Assembly (NCBI GenBank): GCA_963978545.1
Contig: OZ021722.1
Location: 37,465,365-37,529,364 of the forward strand
DNA length: 64,000 bases
Source: Linyphia triangularis
Lineage: Eukaryota; Arthropoda; Arachnida; Araneae; Linyphiidae
Direction of reading: 5' to 3'
The notes beneath the pieces were generated by a model, which saw only the letters and a program-made list of their open reading frames with translations, ran no database searches and was not told the origin of the DNA. Below are positions 23,408-35,478 of this stretch, in pieces; positions within the stretch are counted from its first letter, which is position 1, and each line of letters starts with the position of its first letter. The position numbers were made by a program, and so were the translations under genes.

Positions 23408-26110
23408 GTACCTGGTATACGTGGTCGAACACTGGGGCATTTATCTTAAACAAGGAGATTAATACCAATTCCACAAAAAGAATAGTACACACATTTACTT
23501 TGTAAAATTTTTGAAATTTAGTCTCGATTTATTCGTTACGAAGTCATTGCAGGAACTTCTCTCAACTTTACACAAGGACTTGGAGTACTTAAAAGTTGTG
23601 AAATAAAATATAATCTCAAAATCATGTAAGATTACTCGTTGGGGAAAATAGAGCAAAGAAATGGACAAATAATGTCTAATCTTCGTATTTGTAGCTGTGT
23701 GAATAATCTGATACTACTTTAAATAAAAAAAGATAAGAAAAAGACCGCCTTCGAAGCAGTAAAATCACTACACAGAGTAATCATGTCCACCTCATCTGGA
23801 AGGAGGTCAGAAGGGAAATGGATACAATCTGACCGTGAGAATGTTTCACGCTCAAAAATTAGCTTTGTAGTCTGAGCGGACTTTTCGAGAAAAGCGGCTT
23901 ATAGTTTTATATCACAACAAAGGTGAAGGGTTAAAGTTCAAAAGGAAGAGGATACATTGTGTTTTAACAGTTAAAATAGTAAGGGTTTTTCACGTTGGAT
24001 GGCTCCCTACACGATTTGCTTGTTTTCAAGTCAATTTTAATTTCTTTTGTTATAGCTATAGAAATCCTCCTAGTAAATCACACGATTCGCATTGGGAATA
24101 AAAAAAAAAAAAAAAAATTCAAACATGATTTTTGTTTTTCATTTTGGTATACAATTATAGAAAAACAAAAAGTTTTAATAATGAAGTCAATTTTCTTTTT
24201 GAACTATGTTCAATTTAGTGCATCTATAGTTAGAAACATTTAAGTTAAGTGAAGTGTCTAACTTTTAATAGTCTGCTATTGTCTTTTAAAGTTCAATTGC
24301 AGATTCAAAAGAGTATTTGGTGATCCGGTGCTTATTAACTTTTGTGAATTTCTTAAGCTACAATGGTATTTACCAATGATATCAGCATACATTATCAGAA
24401 ACATTTATTCTATAATTATAGTACCTTGCACAGAAATTGACATGATTATCTATTTAAATTTATGTCCAAAAAAGGTTCTTGAGTATGTATCTTCGATTAG
24501 TACAAGTTAGCAGGGCGGGAAGATTAGTTAAATATTACTTGCTGATTAAAATTCAATCCTTACATTATAAACCGAAAATAAAACTTGATAGTTGCTAATG
24601 TAACAAACCTGAAGATCTGCCAAGGATATCTAACGTTTGGAAGATTATTTTCTTTCTGTAATTCGCCTAAATAGACATATGTAGTTTCATTTATTGCCAG
24701 AGTCAAAATACTCAATTGTAAAATAAGGTATGTTCAAGCCCATACTAGTGTCAAACAGAAGACTAATTTCCTAACGCAGTAGGCAGTCTTCAAAATGAAG
24801 AAGAGGGGGAAAGGTCAACAGTAAAAAGGAGAGTTGGGCGTTACTACCAACTCAAAAATGAAAGATGATAAATCTTAATGAATTCAGATCCAATTTTAAT
24901 CGTTTACATCCGTTTCTTCTCTAACATGAAAGCCTGAACTTTCCTTTTACATATACCAAGGGATGTTCACTACTTTTTTTTACCACAAAATAGTAAGGAT
25001 TCATAATTCTCCAAACCTGTAATTCATGCACATATAGTAAAAAATTTAAATTAGCATCTAGCTACTAGAACAAACGAAGACGCTGTAACTTCTTTCAACT
25101 TACAGCTAGCGTGCTCAGTCAGAAATTAATGACGCACAAGACGATTAGGCGTCTCCGGAATGGAATGTATAGCTATATCTATTTCTATCCAGGGTACGCA
25201 AATTACACTGGGCCATTTCTGTAACCGAATTATATTTCACACTCAAAATAACTATGTCAAAATATCCTACGATCCCCCTCCCCAAATTCGAGTCTGAAGT
25301 ACGAAAGATTAAAGGTACTAGAAATTAATGGCCTCAGATAAGATGAGGAGGAAGGTACGCGAGCACAATCTTTCGTTTCATTGCAAGTCTTATAGCTGAG
25401 ACCCGGAGGCCCCGATAAAAAAAGAGGATCGTCCAAGACCTGTCCAGATTTCCAATGAGGGAATGCCTGAAGGACTGACATTTAGCAAAGATGGATCTCA
25501 CGCGATGCTCGGGCCCTCTTTCATGCAGAAGGTCACGAAACATTGCACTGAAAGCAACATCGTAAAAGAACTAATGTACGCAAAAGATCGTGGTATGTTA
25601 ATTAGGGGGAGCGAGGCGGCCATTTTAATTTCTGAGCATTAGTAATTGTAGCTTATCTACTGTGAGGACTGCACACAGTCGATGGGCAAGGTAATTGGCG
25701 AAAAGGCTTGAAGTCTGATAGAAATAATATTTCTACCTAACATAGAACGTTGTGTAATACTCCTTGGTAAGCTAAGTAAAATTATAATACATTATAACTT
25801 AATGATATCTATGATTTTGTAATCTGTACTATGATTTGACTATGCTACTATTATGAAGGAATAAGAGATGTGCCAGCTAATCATACTTGTATGGGTTAAG
25901 GGTTCAGCATGCAATGAAAATGAAACTATCTAAACCATTTACGAAGCGATTACTTGCTGTTGTAATTTCAGCTAGCGAATTCCTGATTTCCATCACTCAA
26001 TGCATAATTGACAGTAGATTGTTTTTCGAAAAGGACAAGAAAATTATAAATGATGTAAAAAAAATATAGCAATTTATCTAAGTTTTTTTTTTTTTCAAAA
26101 TAAAAAACGG
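23408..26110. other. A+T-rich stretch without recognisable gene
   Basis: Apart from the minus-strand opening at 25257-25543, described separately, only short chance frames and an A17 run near 24101 are present. Confidence 0.5.
25257..25543 (-). CDS. G+C-richer open segment, two overlapping frames
   Basis: Two minus-strand ATG frames overlap. One (25334-25543) reads MFRDLLHERGPEHRVRSIFA and ends LAYLPPHLI. The other (25257-25481) reads MSVLQAFPHWKSGQVLDDPL, continues KTCNETKDCARV and ends EFGEGDRRIF. Base composition differs from the flanks, hinting at a former exon or mobile-element ORF. With two frames open and no splice context, neither can be chosen and no family is recognised. Confidence 0.15.
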
Positions 26111-26597
26111 AACGGAAGCTATAGGTACATACAAGTATATCAGCAATGTTTCTTTATTTCCACCTTTACTTTATATTTAATACCATTGCATTATGTACTT
26201 GAAATGATGGGTTGGAACCTTATTAAACTTAGCCATTATCATTTAAACTTGACTTTTAGTTTGTATTCAAACGTATGTCAGATTTTTTCTATGTAAGTAT
26301 TTTATGTAATGTTAAATGTACTATTTAAATAGTTACGATTATAGTTACAGAATTTTATGGAACGGAAGCTAGAGGTACATATATCAGCAATGTTTCTTTA
26401 TGACCACCTTTACTTTATATTTAATACTATTGCATTATGTTCTTGAAGTGATGGGTTGTAACCTTATTAAACATAGCCAGTATCAATTAAACTTGACTTT
26501 TAGTTTGTATTCAAAAGTATGTCAGATTTTTTCTATGTAAGTATTTTATGCAATATGAAATGCACAATTTAAATAGTTACGGTTATAATTACAGAAA
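26111..26597. repeat. 250-bp tandem duplication
   Basis: Units 26111-26360 and 26361-26597 align along their length: AACGGAAGCTA, TATCAGCAATGTTTCTTTAT, AACTTGACTTTTAGTTTGTA, GTCAGATTTTTTCTATGTAA and TAGTTACG-TTATA-TTACAG occur in both. A third, shorter match to the unit start lies at 27115-27183. Confidence 0.85.
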
Positions 26598-27033
26598 CTA
26601 GAAATTTTCAAAAGGCAATACCTACTTTTTTCTGTCATAAAATGTTGAACGCAGGCGAAAACAATAAAGAACGTCAAAACGGTACGTGTATCGCAAAAAA
26701 AAAACCGGGCGCGTTATGCACTCACAAAAATAACTCTTCGAACGGCCAATAGAAACAAGAAGAAATTTGCACATGACAGAAGCAAGACACCAATCACAGA
26801 ACGTCTATCGCCAGATATTCAACGTAGAAAACCGATAAATTGCCTGTAATAACACCCATGTGAACTTTGGCCTCCGTCATATTCAAATTTTCACGGTGCA
26901 TAACGCGTTATTTTTTTGTGATACACATACCGTTCCAACACTCTTTAAGGTTTTTACATGCGCTGAGCATTTTGCGACAGGAAAAGTAAGTATTGCCATT
27001 CGAAAATTTCGAGTTTCTTTAATTATAACCGTG
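26577..27033. repeat. Inverted repeat with about 140-bp arms
   Basis: The left arm (26577-26721) and right arm (26896-27033) are diverged reverse complements around a 174-bp spacer. Matching blocks include GTGCATAACGCG (exact), GATACAC-TACCGTT, AAGTA-GTATTGCC, GAAAATTTC-AGTTTCT and AATTATAACCGT. The right arm produces a 107-codon chance ORF. The left arm runs into the end of the upstream tandem unit, so the two structures share sequence. Confidence 0.8.
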
Positions 27034-27114
27034 AGCGCCATTTTGTTGTCATTCACAGAATCCCGAGCTCATACCTCTGAATTACTCTATATAAAATCTC
27101 ATTTCGATCTGTTG

Positions 27115-27183
27115 AACGGAACAGCCGCTAGATGTCCATATATCGGCAAAGTTTCTTTATTACCACCCTATAGTTTATGGTAA
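27115..27183 (+). repeat. Partial third copy of the 26111 unit
   Basis: GAACGGAACAG-CGCTAGATGTCCATATATCGGCAAAGTTTCTTTAT-ACCACC matches the first 65 bp of the tandem unit in direct orientation with scattered substitutions. Confidence 0.7.
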
Positions 27184-27789
27184 AATTAATAAATGTCCAA
27201 GCCTAATACGTTTTAAAAGCCGTTATTATACACATTAATATAAAGTTAAAATTAACTTTTGCTTAAAAATATTGTATGACGTTCCAATTGAAAAACTATA
27301 AACCAAATAGTGTGATCACATTAGCTGTAATCTATGTACAAAATTTCAGTAAAATTTTTTATCTTCAGCCAATTTACTTTTTTTTACTTCATCAGTCCAT
27401 CCTTCTTTTATCGGTATAAGGTTCGGCTGGATCGGTTTAAGGTTGTTTGATTATTTTAAAACAGTTGGAATGAATTTTTTTAAGAAAAACTTCGATTACT
27501 AAACAGTACACATTACGACTGACGATGTCGTATATATTACGACATCAATAGAAAGTTTCACCCAGAAGTGCTTGTAAATTTATCAGCAAAAATGCTTTTG
27601 TAGTAACTCTATATACGAAGGGTGTAGCTTCATAACCAGCTACATCCACATCTTCATCAAAATGATTTTTATTATTTTTTCCAATTATGTACTATTTCTA
27701 TTAGTTTTAAATTAACCTTTAAACAAGGACTGACTTTGGTTCTTTAAATACATATTTAAAAAATATCCAAAAACTGAGCTCTTGAACAA

Positions 27790-28413
27790 ATTTTAAAAAT
27801 ATATAGAGTTGGTTTTGAAGCGATACGCCTCATATAAAGTAGCATATCGTCTAGGAATATCGTTAAAATTGCGGTTTTGAAAATCGATTGTTTGACGACA
27901 AACAGTGCACAGCTTGTAGAAAGAAAAAATCGCATTTTGATCACATGCAAACTATTCAACGGTGTAAATTACAAAAATATTTATTTTAAAAGGAGGGCAT
28001 TTCAGTTTCGCCCTTAATTTAAACAACCTTTGTGTCTCAGGCTTAAGTTAATTTATATACATGTTATGTCAACAACAAGAATTTCCTTTCCAAGATATGG
28101 TTTGATACTACTATACTAATGGCGAGAAACGAAACAAAACATTCGTATTGAATCGGTCAAAAAGTGAAAAACAATTTAGAAGAAAAATATTTGCCTTACA
28201 AATTCATTGCCAGAATATTTAACCATCTTTTCTTTTAATTCTTTCCGTAAACTTTTTATATAGTGGTGTATATCTGTAAAAATTAGAGAAAGAAAGCTAA
28301 TCATGAAGTTGTATTTGTATTTCTATGCTTCTGTAATAATAAGTTGAAGTTACAGATATGACATACAACATGATTGAGCAAAGTTTTTTTTTTCACAAAA
28401 TCACTATTAAAAA
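27790..28413 (+). repeat. Dispersed repeat, copy 1
   Basis: From 27908 this aligns with 36827-37365 over roughly 500 bp. Shared blocks are CAAATATTTATTTT-like, TTAA-AAACCTTTG, GTTTGATA-TACTAT, GAAACAAAACA, TTCTGTAAT, ACATACAACATGATTG and CAA-GTTTTTTT. The upstream part (27790-27905) instead resembles 28850-28935 through CGGTTTT-AAAATCGATTGTT. No coding capacity is evident. Confidence 0.65.
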
Positions 28414-28849
28414 AGAAGTATCGGAAATCACAATGGAAGTCTATTTGAAACAAAAATATTTATAAGTGCAAATGATAAAGATATGTGTAACATCAATTTG
28501 TAAATTTAGGCAAAATTAACAAATAGGTATAAGGGAAGTTTGGGTAGTATGTATCGTGAAAGAATGTAACTGCACTGGCTCAATCTCGTAAACCAAATAC
28601 CAGGTGTCAGCACCCTTCGATGCTGACACTTAGTATTTCCTGCAGTACAAGGTGAACATGGCATTTTTATGTTAATTTTTATTTTTCATTTATTGAATAT
28701 TTGAGAACATGTTATAATTAAAAGTCTTTTATGAGTTTTTCACAACATTCTGCTTCTTCATAGCATTATAAAATATGGTAAATAAATGTATTAAAATAAT
28801 AAGTAGTCATAGGTCCCCAAATTACTTTACATAAAAATGAACCAAAATT

Positions 28850-28935
28850 TTGATCAGAAATGCTTGATAGTTTATCCAGAAAATCTAAAACTATCGCATT
28901 CGATAAACGGTTTTAAAAATCGATTGTTCGGTGAC
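28850..28935 (+). repeat. Partial copy of the 27790 repeat start
   Basis: CGGTTTTAAAAATCGATTGT followed by TCGGTGACAAA matches the segment at 27873-27904 closely, with looser similarity before it. Confidence 0.5.
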
Positions 28936-29122
28936 AAATTGATCTCCGAATTCACTAACTTGGCAACACTACCGATTTGTACATTGACTCGATTTTAATT
29001 TCCGAATTTCGTCAACTTTTACAGATACTGATTTATATCACTTGTTCACGTACGGCAAAAGCAACTGATAACTATTTTGTAAAATTCAAAATTCATGTAG
29101 TATTTCTTTGGTAACCATTGAG

Positions 29123-29442
29123 ATGTTGCGATCAATAGCGAAACAGAAGCATTGCAGAGGCAGCCATTTACTGACAGTGACAAATGGGCATGGCTCTCAC
29201 AATCTTTCTTATTTAGAAAATATCCGATTACTGAAGAACAACATGTACGAAAACAACATATCAGTTCGTTCACCTACAAAAAAGGTTTCTTAAATTCAAG
29301 CTGTTGTCGTCGCAGCGGACGAGCTATACTCAAGGGAACATCTGTTGGACGGCCATCTCAAAAAACAACTCATTGGAATCCGTCCTCAGGTATGCCTTCA
29401 TCAAGTGATCACAATTCCAAAAAGAAGATGTACTCAATATAA
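29123..29442 (+). CDS. Candidate exon with two open frames
   Basis: One frame, open 29152-29442, reads QRQPFTDSDKWAWLSQSFLF, TEEQHVRKQHISSF, SSCCRRSGRAILKGTSVGRP and HWNPSSGMPSSSDHNSKKK. It is hydrophilic and well mixed, and crosses a good donor CCTCAG/GTATGC (exon end 29389). The other frame begins at an ATG (29123) and reads MLRSIAKQKHCRGSHLLTVT, ending about 29293. Only one can be coding. The upstream acceptor is weak. No domain is recognised. The local rise in G+C supports a former or present exon, but function is unknown. Confidence 0.22.
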
Positions 29443-29580
29443 TTACAGTCTCGGCAGAAAGCATGGCATCGTTTCCAAATGAGGTATTGATGCGACCAGG
29501 CATTATACGGAGGAAAAAAAATACGGAATGGAAGGGAAGATGAGGATGAAGGGGGGAAAATACTGGATCTGCCTGAAGTT

Positions 29581-29620
29581 GAGCAACTCGGAAGAATTTT
29601 CGAATTCTTCCGAGTTGTTC
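29581..29620. repeat. 18-bp-stem hairpin with TTCG loop
   Basis: CAACTCGGAAGAATT (29584-29598) is exactly complementary to AATTCTTCCGAGTTG across a TTCG tetraloop; three further pairs (one G-T) extend the stem. Seven T follow within four bases of the stem (29621-29627). The shape is like a bacterial intrinsic terminator, although the surrounding DNA is clearly eukaryotic. Confidence 0.85.
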
Positions 29621-29631
29621 TTTTTTTGTTG

Positions 29632-31700
29632 TTGTTCTGTTTTAGAACAGCAGGGAAGTAAGTAGCGTAAAATGGTGTCGAATAATTGTTTGGTTCTGTT
29701 TTGGGTTTTAGGAAGTGTCAAGGAAAACGATGTAGGACTAAACATGGGATTGCAAAATATGTCATGAAAGTGATAATACAAGTGTAAAAATTGTGTTTTA
29801 TTTTTTTGTATTGATCGGTTTTAGAAAATGGAATGTTCAATTTCATTGATTCCTCTATTGTTTGATATCTGTAAAGTAGTGTGGAGTTAGTTGGGACGGT
29901 GTAAAACTATTACAATACAAATTAAAAATATGGAATTATTTGTACTTACGACGACATATCGCACCCTCGCTTCAAAAGTGACAAAGCGCAAAATTCCTTT
30001 TTTATGATTTGATGTATGTACAGAATCACAACTACATGAGCTTGAAATACATGATGCAGTCTGTGATTTTGTACACACTTTAACTCACAATGAAAAATAT
30101 CAAGTTGTGCCAATTATGGGATCATACTACGTTTAAACTCACGAAATTATGAAATTTCTTTATCAATTGAGATGTACGTATATCCTAAAACATTTTTTTT
30201 TTAATTCTGAATTTAAAAATATAAATCTTTTTTGCATTAGTTTGAGAGTATATGGTTAAAATATTTTCATAAAAAAAATTTCAAATTTCGGCAATTGTTA
30301 ATTAAGTTTTAATTAGCTAATTAGTACCTTTTTCAAACAATGATATATTAAATTCTAATTTACTTAGAAACGCAATTCAACTTGGAAATCATTCGAAATA
30401 TTATTCTTAACGTTTTGAAACTCACTTAAGTTTCTAACATTGAATAGTTTTTTTTAACAATTTATTTTGTGGGAAAACATAAAAAAAAAAAAAAAAAAAA
30501 AACAATATTTTGAATGAATTCTAAGTTTTAAAAATCACTAAGAAATCAATTTCTCAAACAATTTTGTATAATTGAGTTTCAAAACATCTAACATATTATG
30601 TAGATTAATATGATATAAAAAAATTATAATTGAAAATTTTGTTGTTGAATTATCATTGTTCAAATAAAGCGTGACATAATCAAAATACAGTTCGTCAGAT
30701 AACAGGTTTAAAGTTTTAGAAGCTTGGTACCTAACAGCGGTAGTACCTACCTATAATTGATTGTAACTTAAAAACTATTAAGGATATTTTCCTAAGTTTA
30801 GTATTGTTTGAAAGCTAAAATATCAGAGAATATTATGATATAATAACAAAAAAATAAATATTCTGATCGATTTTCGTGAATTGTAGGGTATACGTACACC
30901 TTGAGCTAATTTGTACCTTGATGACTAACCAATATATTTATATTTTGTTTTCACCAGAAGATAGATTAAACACTTTTTTATCAACACAAATATTATCATT
31001 ATAATATGATATTATTTATATTTTCAACCAAGACGTTGTTAAAATGGCAATAAAGACTAATTATTTGCATGCAACACCCTTGCGAGCAAATTTAACAAAA
31101 TAGTGCTCAGTTTATTAATTGCATTCTGCTTTAATTTTACTTTAAATGGTAAAAACAGTACTATAACTCAAAAGTATGAATAAAACTGTAAAAACATTTG
31201 TAAACTAAATATGAGGAACCTTTCCTAGTGTCATGAGCAAGAACTAAAACAATGAAGGAAAATACTTAAATTGAGGTACAATCAAAAGCCATGCATATAA
31301 TACATAATCTCTAATAACCTCAAGCATAAACATTAAACGGTTCATTCAAAATCCTGCGTGCAAGAATAAAAAAACACGTTTTAAGAAAATTGAATTTGAA
31401 AATGTAGTTTCAATTCACTGATACTGTTATGTTCGCTCTCTTTCTCTCTCTATCTTATCGAATAATTCTGGAAGTGTTTAGAATATATCAAAATGCTCAT
31501 CAGAAATCTGTGAATAAAATATACTTTTTTCTTCTCAAAAAGTCGAAATTTTTTGAATTTTAAAGGTTCTGTGACCCTTTATGAAGCAATGGAGAACTTA
31601 CGTATTTTTTAAAAATAGTAAAAAGCAATAAATTTTAATAAAGAAAGCAAAGCTGATTCCGAATATGTAAGTTATATTGCGGTTAAAAATTTATCGAATT
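29632..31700. other. A+T-rich stretch without recognisable gene
   Basis: It contains an A22 run near 30481 and a short CT repeat near 31437. No coding or RNA signal is seen. Confidence 0.55.
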
Positions 31701-31782
31701 AAATATCAAAAGAAAAAAAAATCGTAAAAACCGTGGAATCATGACGTAACCTAAAAACGTTTCATCGTTAGCTGGTTAGATA

Positions 31783-31790
31783 TGACGTCA
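31783..31790. promoter_or_regulatory. CRE-like palindrome within TATGACGTCATA
   Basis: Exact TGACGTCA inside a 12-bp palindrome; ATGACGTAA, a half-match, lies 40 bp upstream. No nearby gene start can be named. Confidence 0.25.
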
Positions 31791-31859
31791 TAATCCGATG
31801 GAAAGTTTTATCCTTCATTTTGTTTACCTACGACGACCTACGAATTTAATAGGAGCTCA

Positions 31860-34800
31860 TATTCATGTTGTAAAATCTGAAAGGTATGTACCCATTTTAC
31901 AAACAATTTTTCTTTTGTCTTTAACTTGATTGAATATGACTTATTTTCATAGAAAGTTTTTATTTTCAATTATGATTGCAGTCGGCAATTTTTTTTACAA
32001 TATTTTCGGAAGTCAAAATTTTACATTCATTACGAACTATTCGAAACGAAACACATATTTACCAAGAAACTGTATATTCGATTAAAATTCACATAAAAAA
32101 AATCTTCATTTTAATCTTGTACATGTCATTCTTATACAAGTTAATTTGATTCTTGTACAAGAACCAAATTACTTTTCCTTGTTCATAAATTTTTTGGTGC
32201 TATTTCGAAAACTTTTAAGTCCGTTTTTCAACAACTCTTCACTCCTAAGAAAGATATGAAAACACTAGTTTTCCATAGTACAATTGTATCCAGGAGTATT
32301 TTTAAAATCAAATGTTCAAATTGATGGATTCAAATAGCAAAAGTTTCCACATTTTTTACTAATAAGTGAAATGTCTGTAACTTGGCGTGCTATGTAAACA
32401 ACTGCCATGAAAATCCAATAAAGTAAAAAAAGAAGTTTGCCATTATTTTCAATATAGCATTTTTTTTTTCTTCCACCCATTGAAAGCATTTTTTTTTTTT
32501 TTTTAGTTCAGATTAATGTATATTCCGCTAGAAATTTTACTTTCTTATTTTCAAGAACACTTGTTACCTCTTTGAACATCTTGTGCAATTATTATAACTC
32601 GAGAAATATTGAACGGATTTCAAAACTTTTTCTAGTTTTGGTTGTCTTTTGTCATTCTTAATAAAATAGAAAATTAAAAAAAAAAAAATTGCTCAACTTG
32701 TCCATTGTGCGATATATGTTTTGTGTAGTTAATATTTGTCGTAACATTATCTTTCATACATTTACAGAGACCATGTTTTCTTAAACATTTTTATTAATAG
32801 TTAAAAGGTATATTGCAGATATCCTTCCTAAAGATATCTAATATAATAAATTACGATACCCTCAGCACCATCAAATCACAGAAACTCTTATTTCATTCTT
32901 TCTATTACGAGTGTTAAATATATACCGTTTAATAGAAAATGAAACAGTCTATTTTTAAAAAGTGAAACTCCTATTCATCTAATTATACACTTCAGACATT
33001 GAAAAAAAGAGAGAACAAAATTTGACTTTTTTACGATAACTAAAATTTAAGATATACAACAAACAAAAAAAAAAATTTATCTTATGAACTAAATGTAAAA
33101 AGAAGTTCATATAGCAGGTTTTATAAAAGGACATGGGCGTTTCTCAGTGGGTGCAGATGGCACTAAAAGTGATCCAAGGCTGTTCGTGTTTTTTTTATGT
33201 TTTTTTTTTCAATTTCGATTTTGTTTTTGGATATCTCAAACAAATTTTAATTAATAGTTTTATTAAATTTTTTATTTATTAAATAATTTAAAACCTAGAT
33301 CTTTTTCCATTGAATCATACCACTTTTCTCCACATTATATTTAATTTTCAAAATCCACGGTCTCAAAGTACACGCTCTTACACCTTCCTGACGGTGCCAA
33401 TGTAAAATGATAATAGTTTGTAAAGCTTTTTGAGTCCACGGTACGATATTTAATATCCAGTAAAAGAAGTTATATTTTAGTACACCGGTCGCATGCTTTT
33501 TTTTTTTTTTTTTTTTTTCAGAGTGTTATCCAACCCCAAAAGTATCAAGAAAACTTCTGTTATCCAAAGAAAACTTCATGTCACCTTATTCACGAAAAAT
33601 TTACTTAACAAGTATGTTAAAAGAATTTAACCATTTCTTTGGGAATCACTAATGAATGTGAGCATATATAATTCTTAGAAAAATTAAATATTATTTTCTA
33701 AAGTTACTACCTTTTAAGTTCGGTACCCCTTCATCGAATTATACTTTTGTTGTTTTATACAAACACAGCGTAACTTTTATATTTCATTTTCTTAATCATT
33801 TCAAGACAATCCACTGTGTATCTGACGGTGCATTATTGTTTCTTGATATAATGACCGATCTCATAACATAACAGCTGCAAAAAAAAAAAAAAAAAAAGAC
33901 TTCCCTATCACGCCCGACGGAACTTGTCAACATTTGATCATTTGATAGCAAACAAAGCGTGAAATTCTAAAGGAAGCAAAAACTCTTCCAAGAAAGAATT
34001 GTTGAGCAAAAACGTCTGAACTCGGGGTTGTACTCTTAAAAAGAGCAAATTGCATGGCGGCTACACTTTAAGAGTATCGTTTGGACACCACTCAGTTCCA
34101 CCAGATGACAAAACGAGGGCGGGCATCATTAGGGTATGAAGGGTGGCAACTCAACGAAGTCGTCAGTGTTAATTTTTTTTCTCAAAAATTCTTCAAAGAA
34201 ACTCCTGTTTTTTTTTTTGTTTTTTTTTGTTTTTTTTTCATAGAAAGAAAATATAAACAAAAGGTAGTTGATCTTTTTGCAAATGGTGTATAATAATAAA
34301 CCTCCTTTGGACCATTACACAAACGCGACTTCCGGAAAGTATTTCTGGTCGGAAAAAATGAGTGATTTATGCACAGTATTTGTAAGACTGCTTTCTGTAG
34401 CAGAACTGAGCTTGAGTTTAATCTAAACATGAATTTTAACAAAATAAATATATTGATCTGTGTAATAATTAATCAATAGTAAGTTATTTATCTGTTATTA
34501 AGAAAATGAAGTTATTTATCTGTTATTAGCCATATCAAGTTAGATTTTTTTTTTTAATAATTTAATTCTAATGTTAAAATACACAGTACATCTTGTTACA
34601 CTGATGGAATTTACAAGTACTCGGCACAAATTGTGTAGTTGTTCAATCTTAAAACCGCAGAAAAATTGGAGGATATGGATTAACTATATAAAGAAAAACA
34701 TCACTACCAAAATGAAGACAATTATAGTGGATAGAGGAGACCCAATCTGTTTCTTTTCTATTGCAATACAAAAGTAAGTACTATTTATAAAAAAAAAAGT

Positions 34801-35029
34801 GTCGCTAAATGTCTTTTTTATGTGATGAACACTAATTTAGTGACATTTTTGTCTAAAAATATTATGATGTATTTGGATCGAATAATCAGGTGATGAATAG
34901 GAATTGTTTTTTAAGTTTTCAGTAAATTTCTTTAAATGATTAACAATTCAATAAACACAATTATTTAATTTATTTAAGTATTATATAATAAGTTCAAATT
35001 TTTTTCAGTAATTGCTGAAAAATACAATA
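31860..35029. other. A+T-rich stretch without recognisable gene
   Basis: Many A or T runs, the longest T22 at 33497-33518. A 20-bp direct repeat (AAGTTATTTATCTGTTATTA) occurs at about 34481 and 34510. The small G+C-richer patch at 34030-34150 has no sustained frame. Confidence 0.5.
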
Positions 35030-35478
35030 TTTTTCATGATTTTTTACGATTTCAACTTTATGCGCATGTGCGATTTTGACGAAAATCTTAATGGTAGTCC
35101 CAGGGCCACCACTACCCAGCACACAAAAATGGAGTGCGATAAAAGAGTAAAAAGTTGAAAAACCAAGTACCTTTAACACGGAGCTTTCTGTCCTTGAGCA
35201 TCGTCCATCAACGATTGATTTTAATTGCGTTTCACGCACAAGCAAGGAGAATGTAATGTCTATCGAATAAATTCCCCAATTTTGCATTTTGGAGGGGTTT
35301 TTCTCTCCCCCCCCCCCCCCACGTAAAAATTATTGCCAAAACTACCACCAAACTGGCCATTTTTATTTAAATGAATCAAAATAAGAAAATGGTAAGTAAT
35401 ACCATGTTAAATTTTACTACAATGACCAATATTATACAGTGTAATTGAAAGTTGTGCGATGTTCTACACGCCTAGTTG
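35030..35478. repeat. Rearranged 'actttcaattac' repeat, copy C
   Basis: The right part (about 35130-35478) is in plus orientation and ends GTAATTGAAAGTTGTGCGAT then GTTCTACACGCCTAGTTG, like copies A and B. The left part (35030-35125) matches the middle of copy B in the opposite orientation: GCGCATGTGCGATTTTGACG is the complement of the copy B segment near 47177. This copy therefore carries an internal inversion or is two abutting fragments. It also has a C14 run. Confidence 0.65.

Noticed and set aside
26860..27183. 107-codon plus-strand frame
   Set aside because: Coincides with the right arm of the inverted repeat and the partial third tandem unit; not independent coding evidence.
29581..29627. 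Bacterial operon end or transferred bacterial DNA
   Set aside because: Despite the terminator-like hairpin there is no bacterial-type ORF, ribosome-binding site or compositional shift around it.
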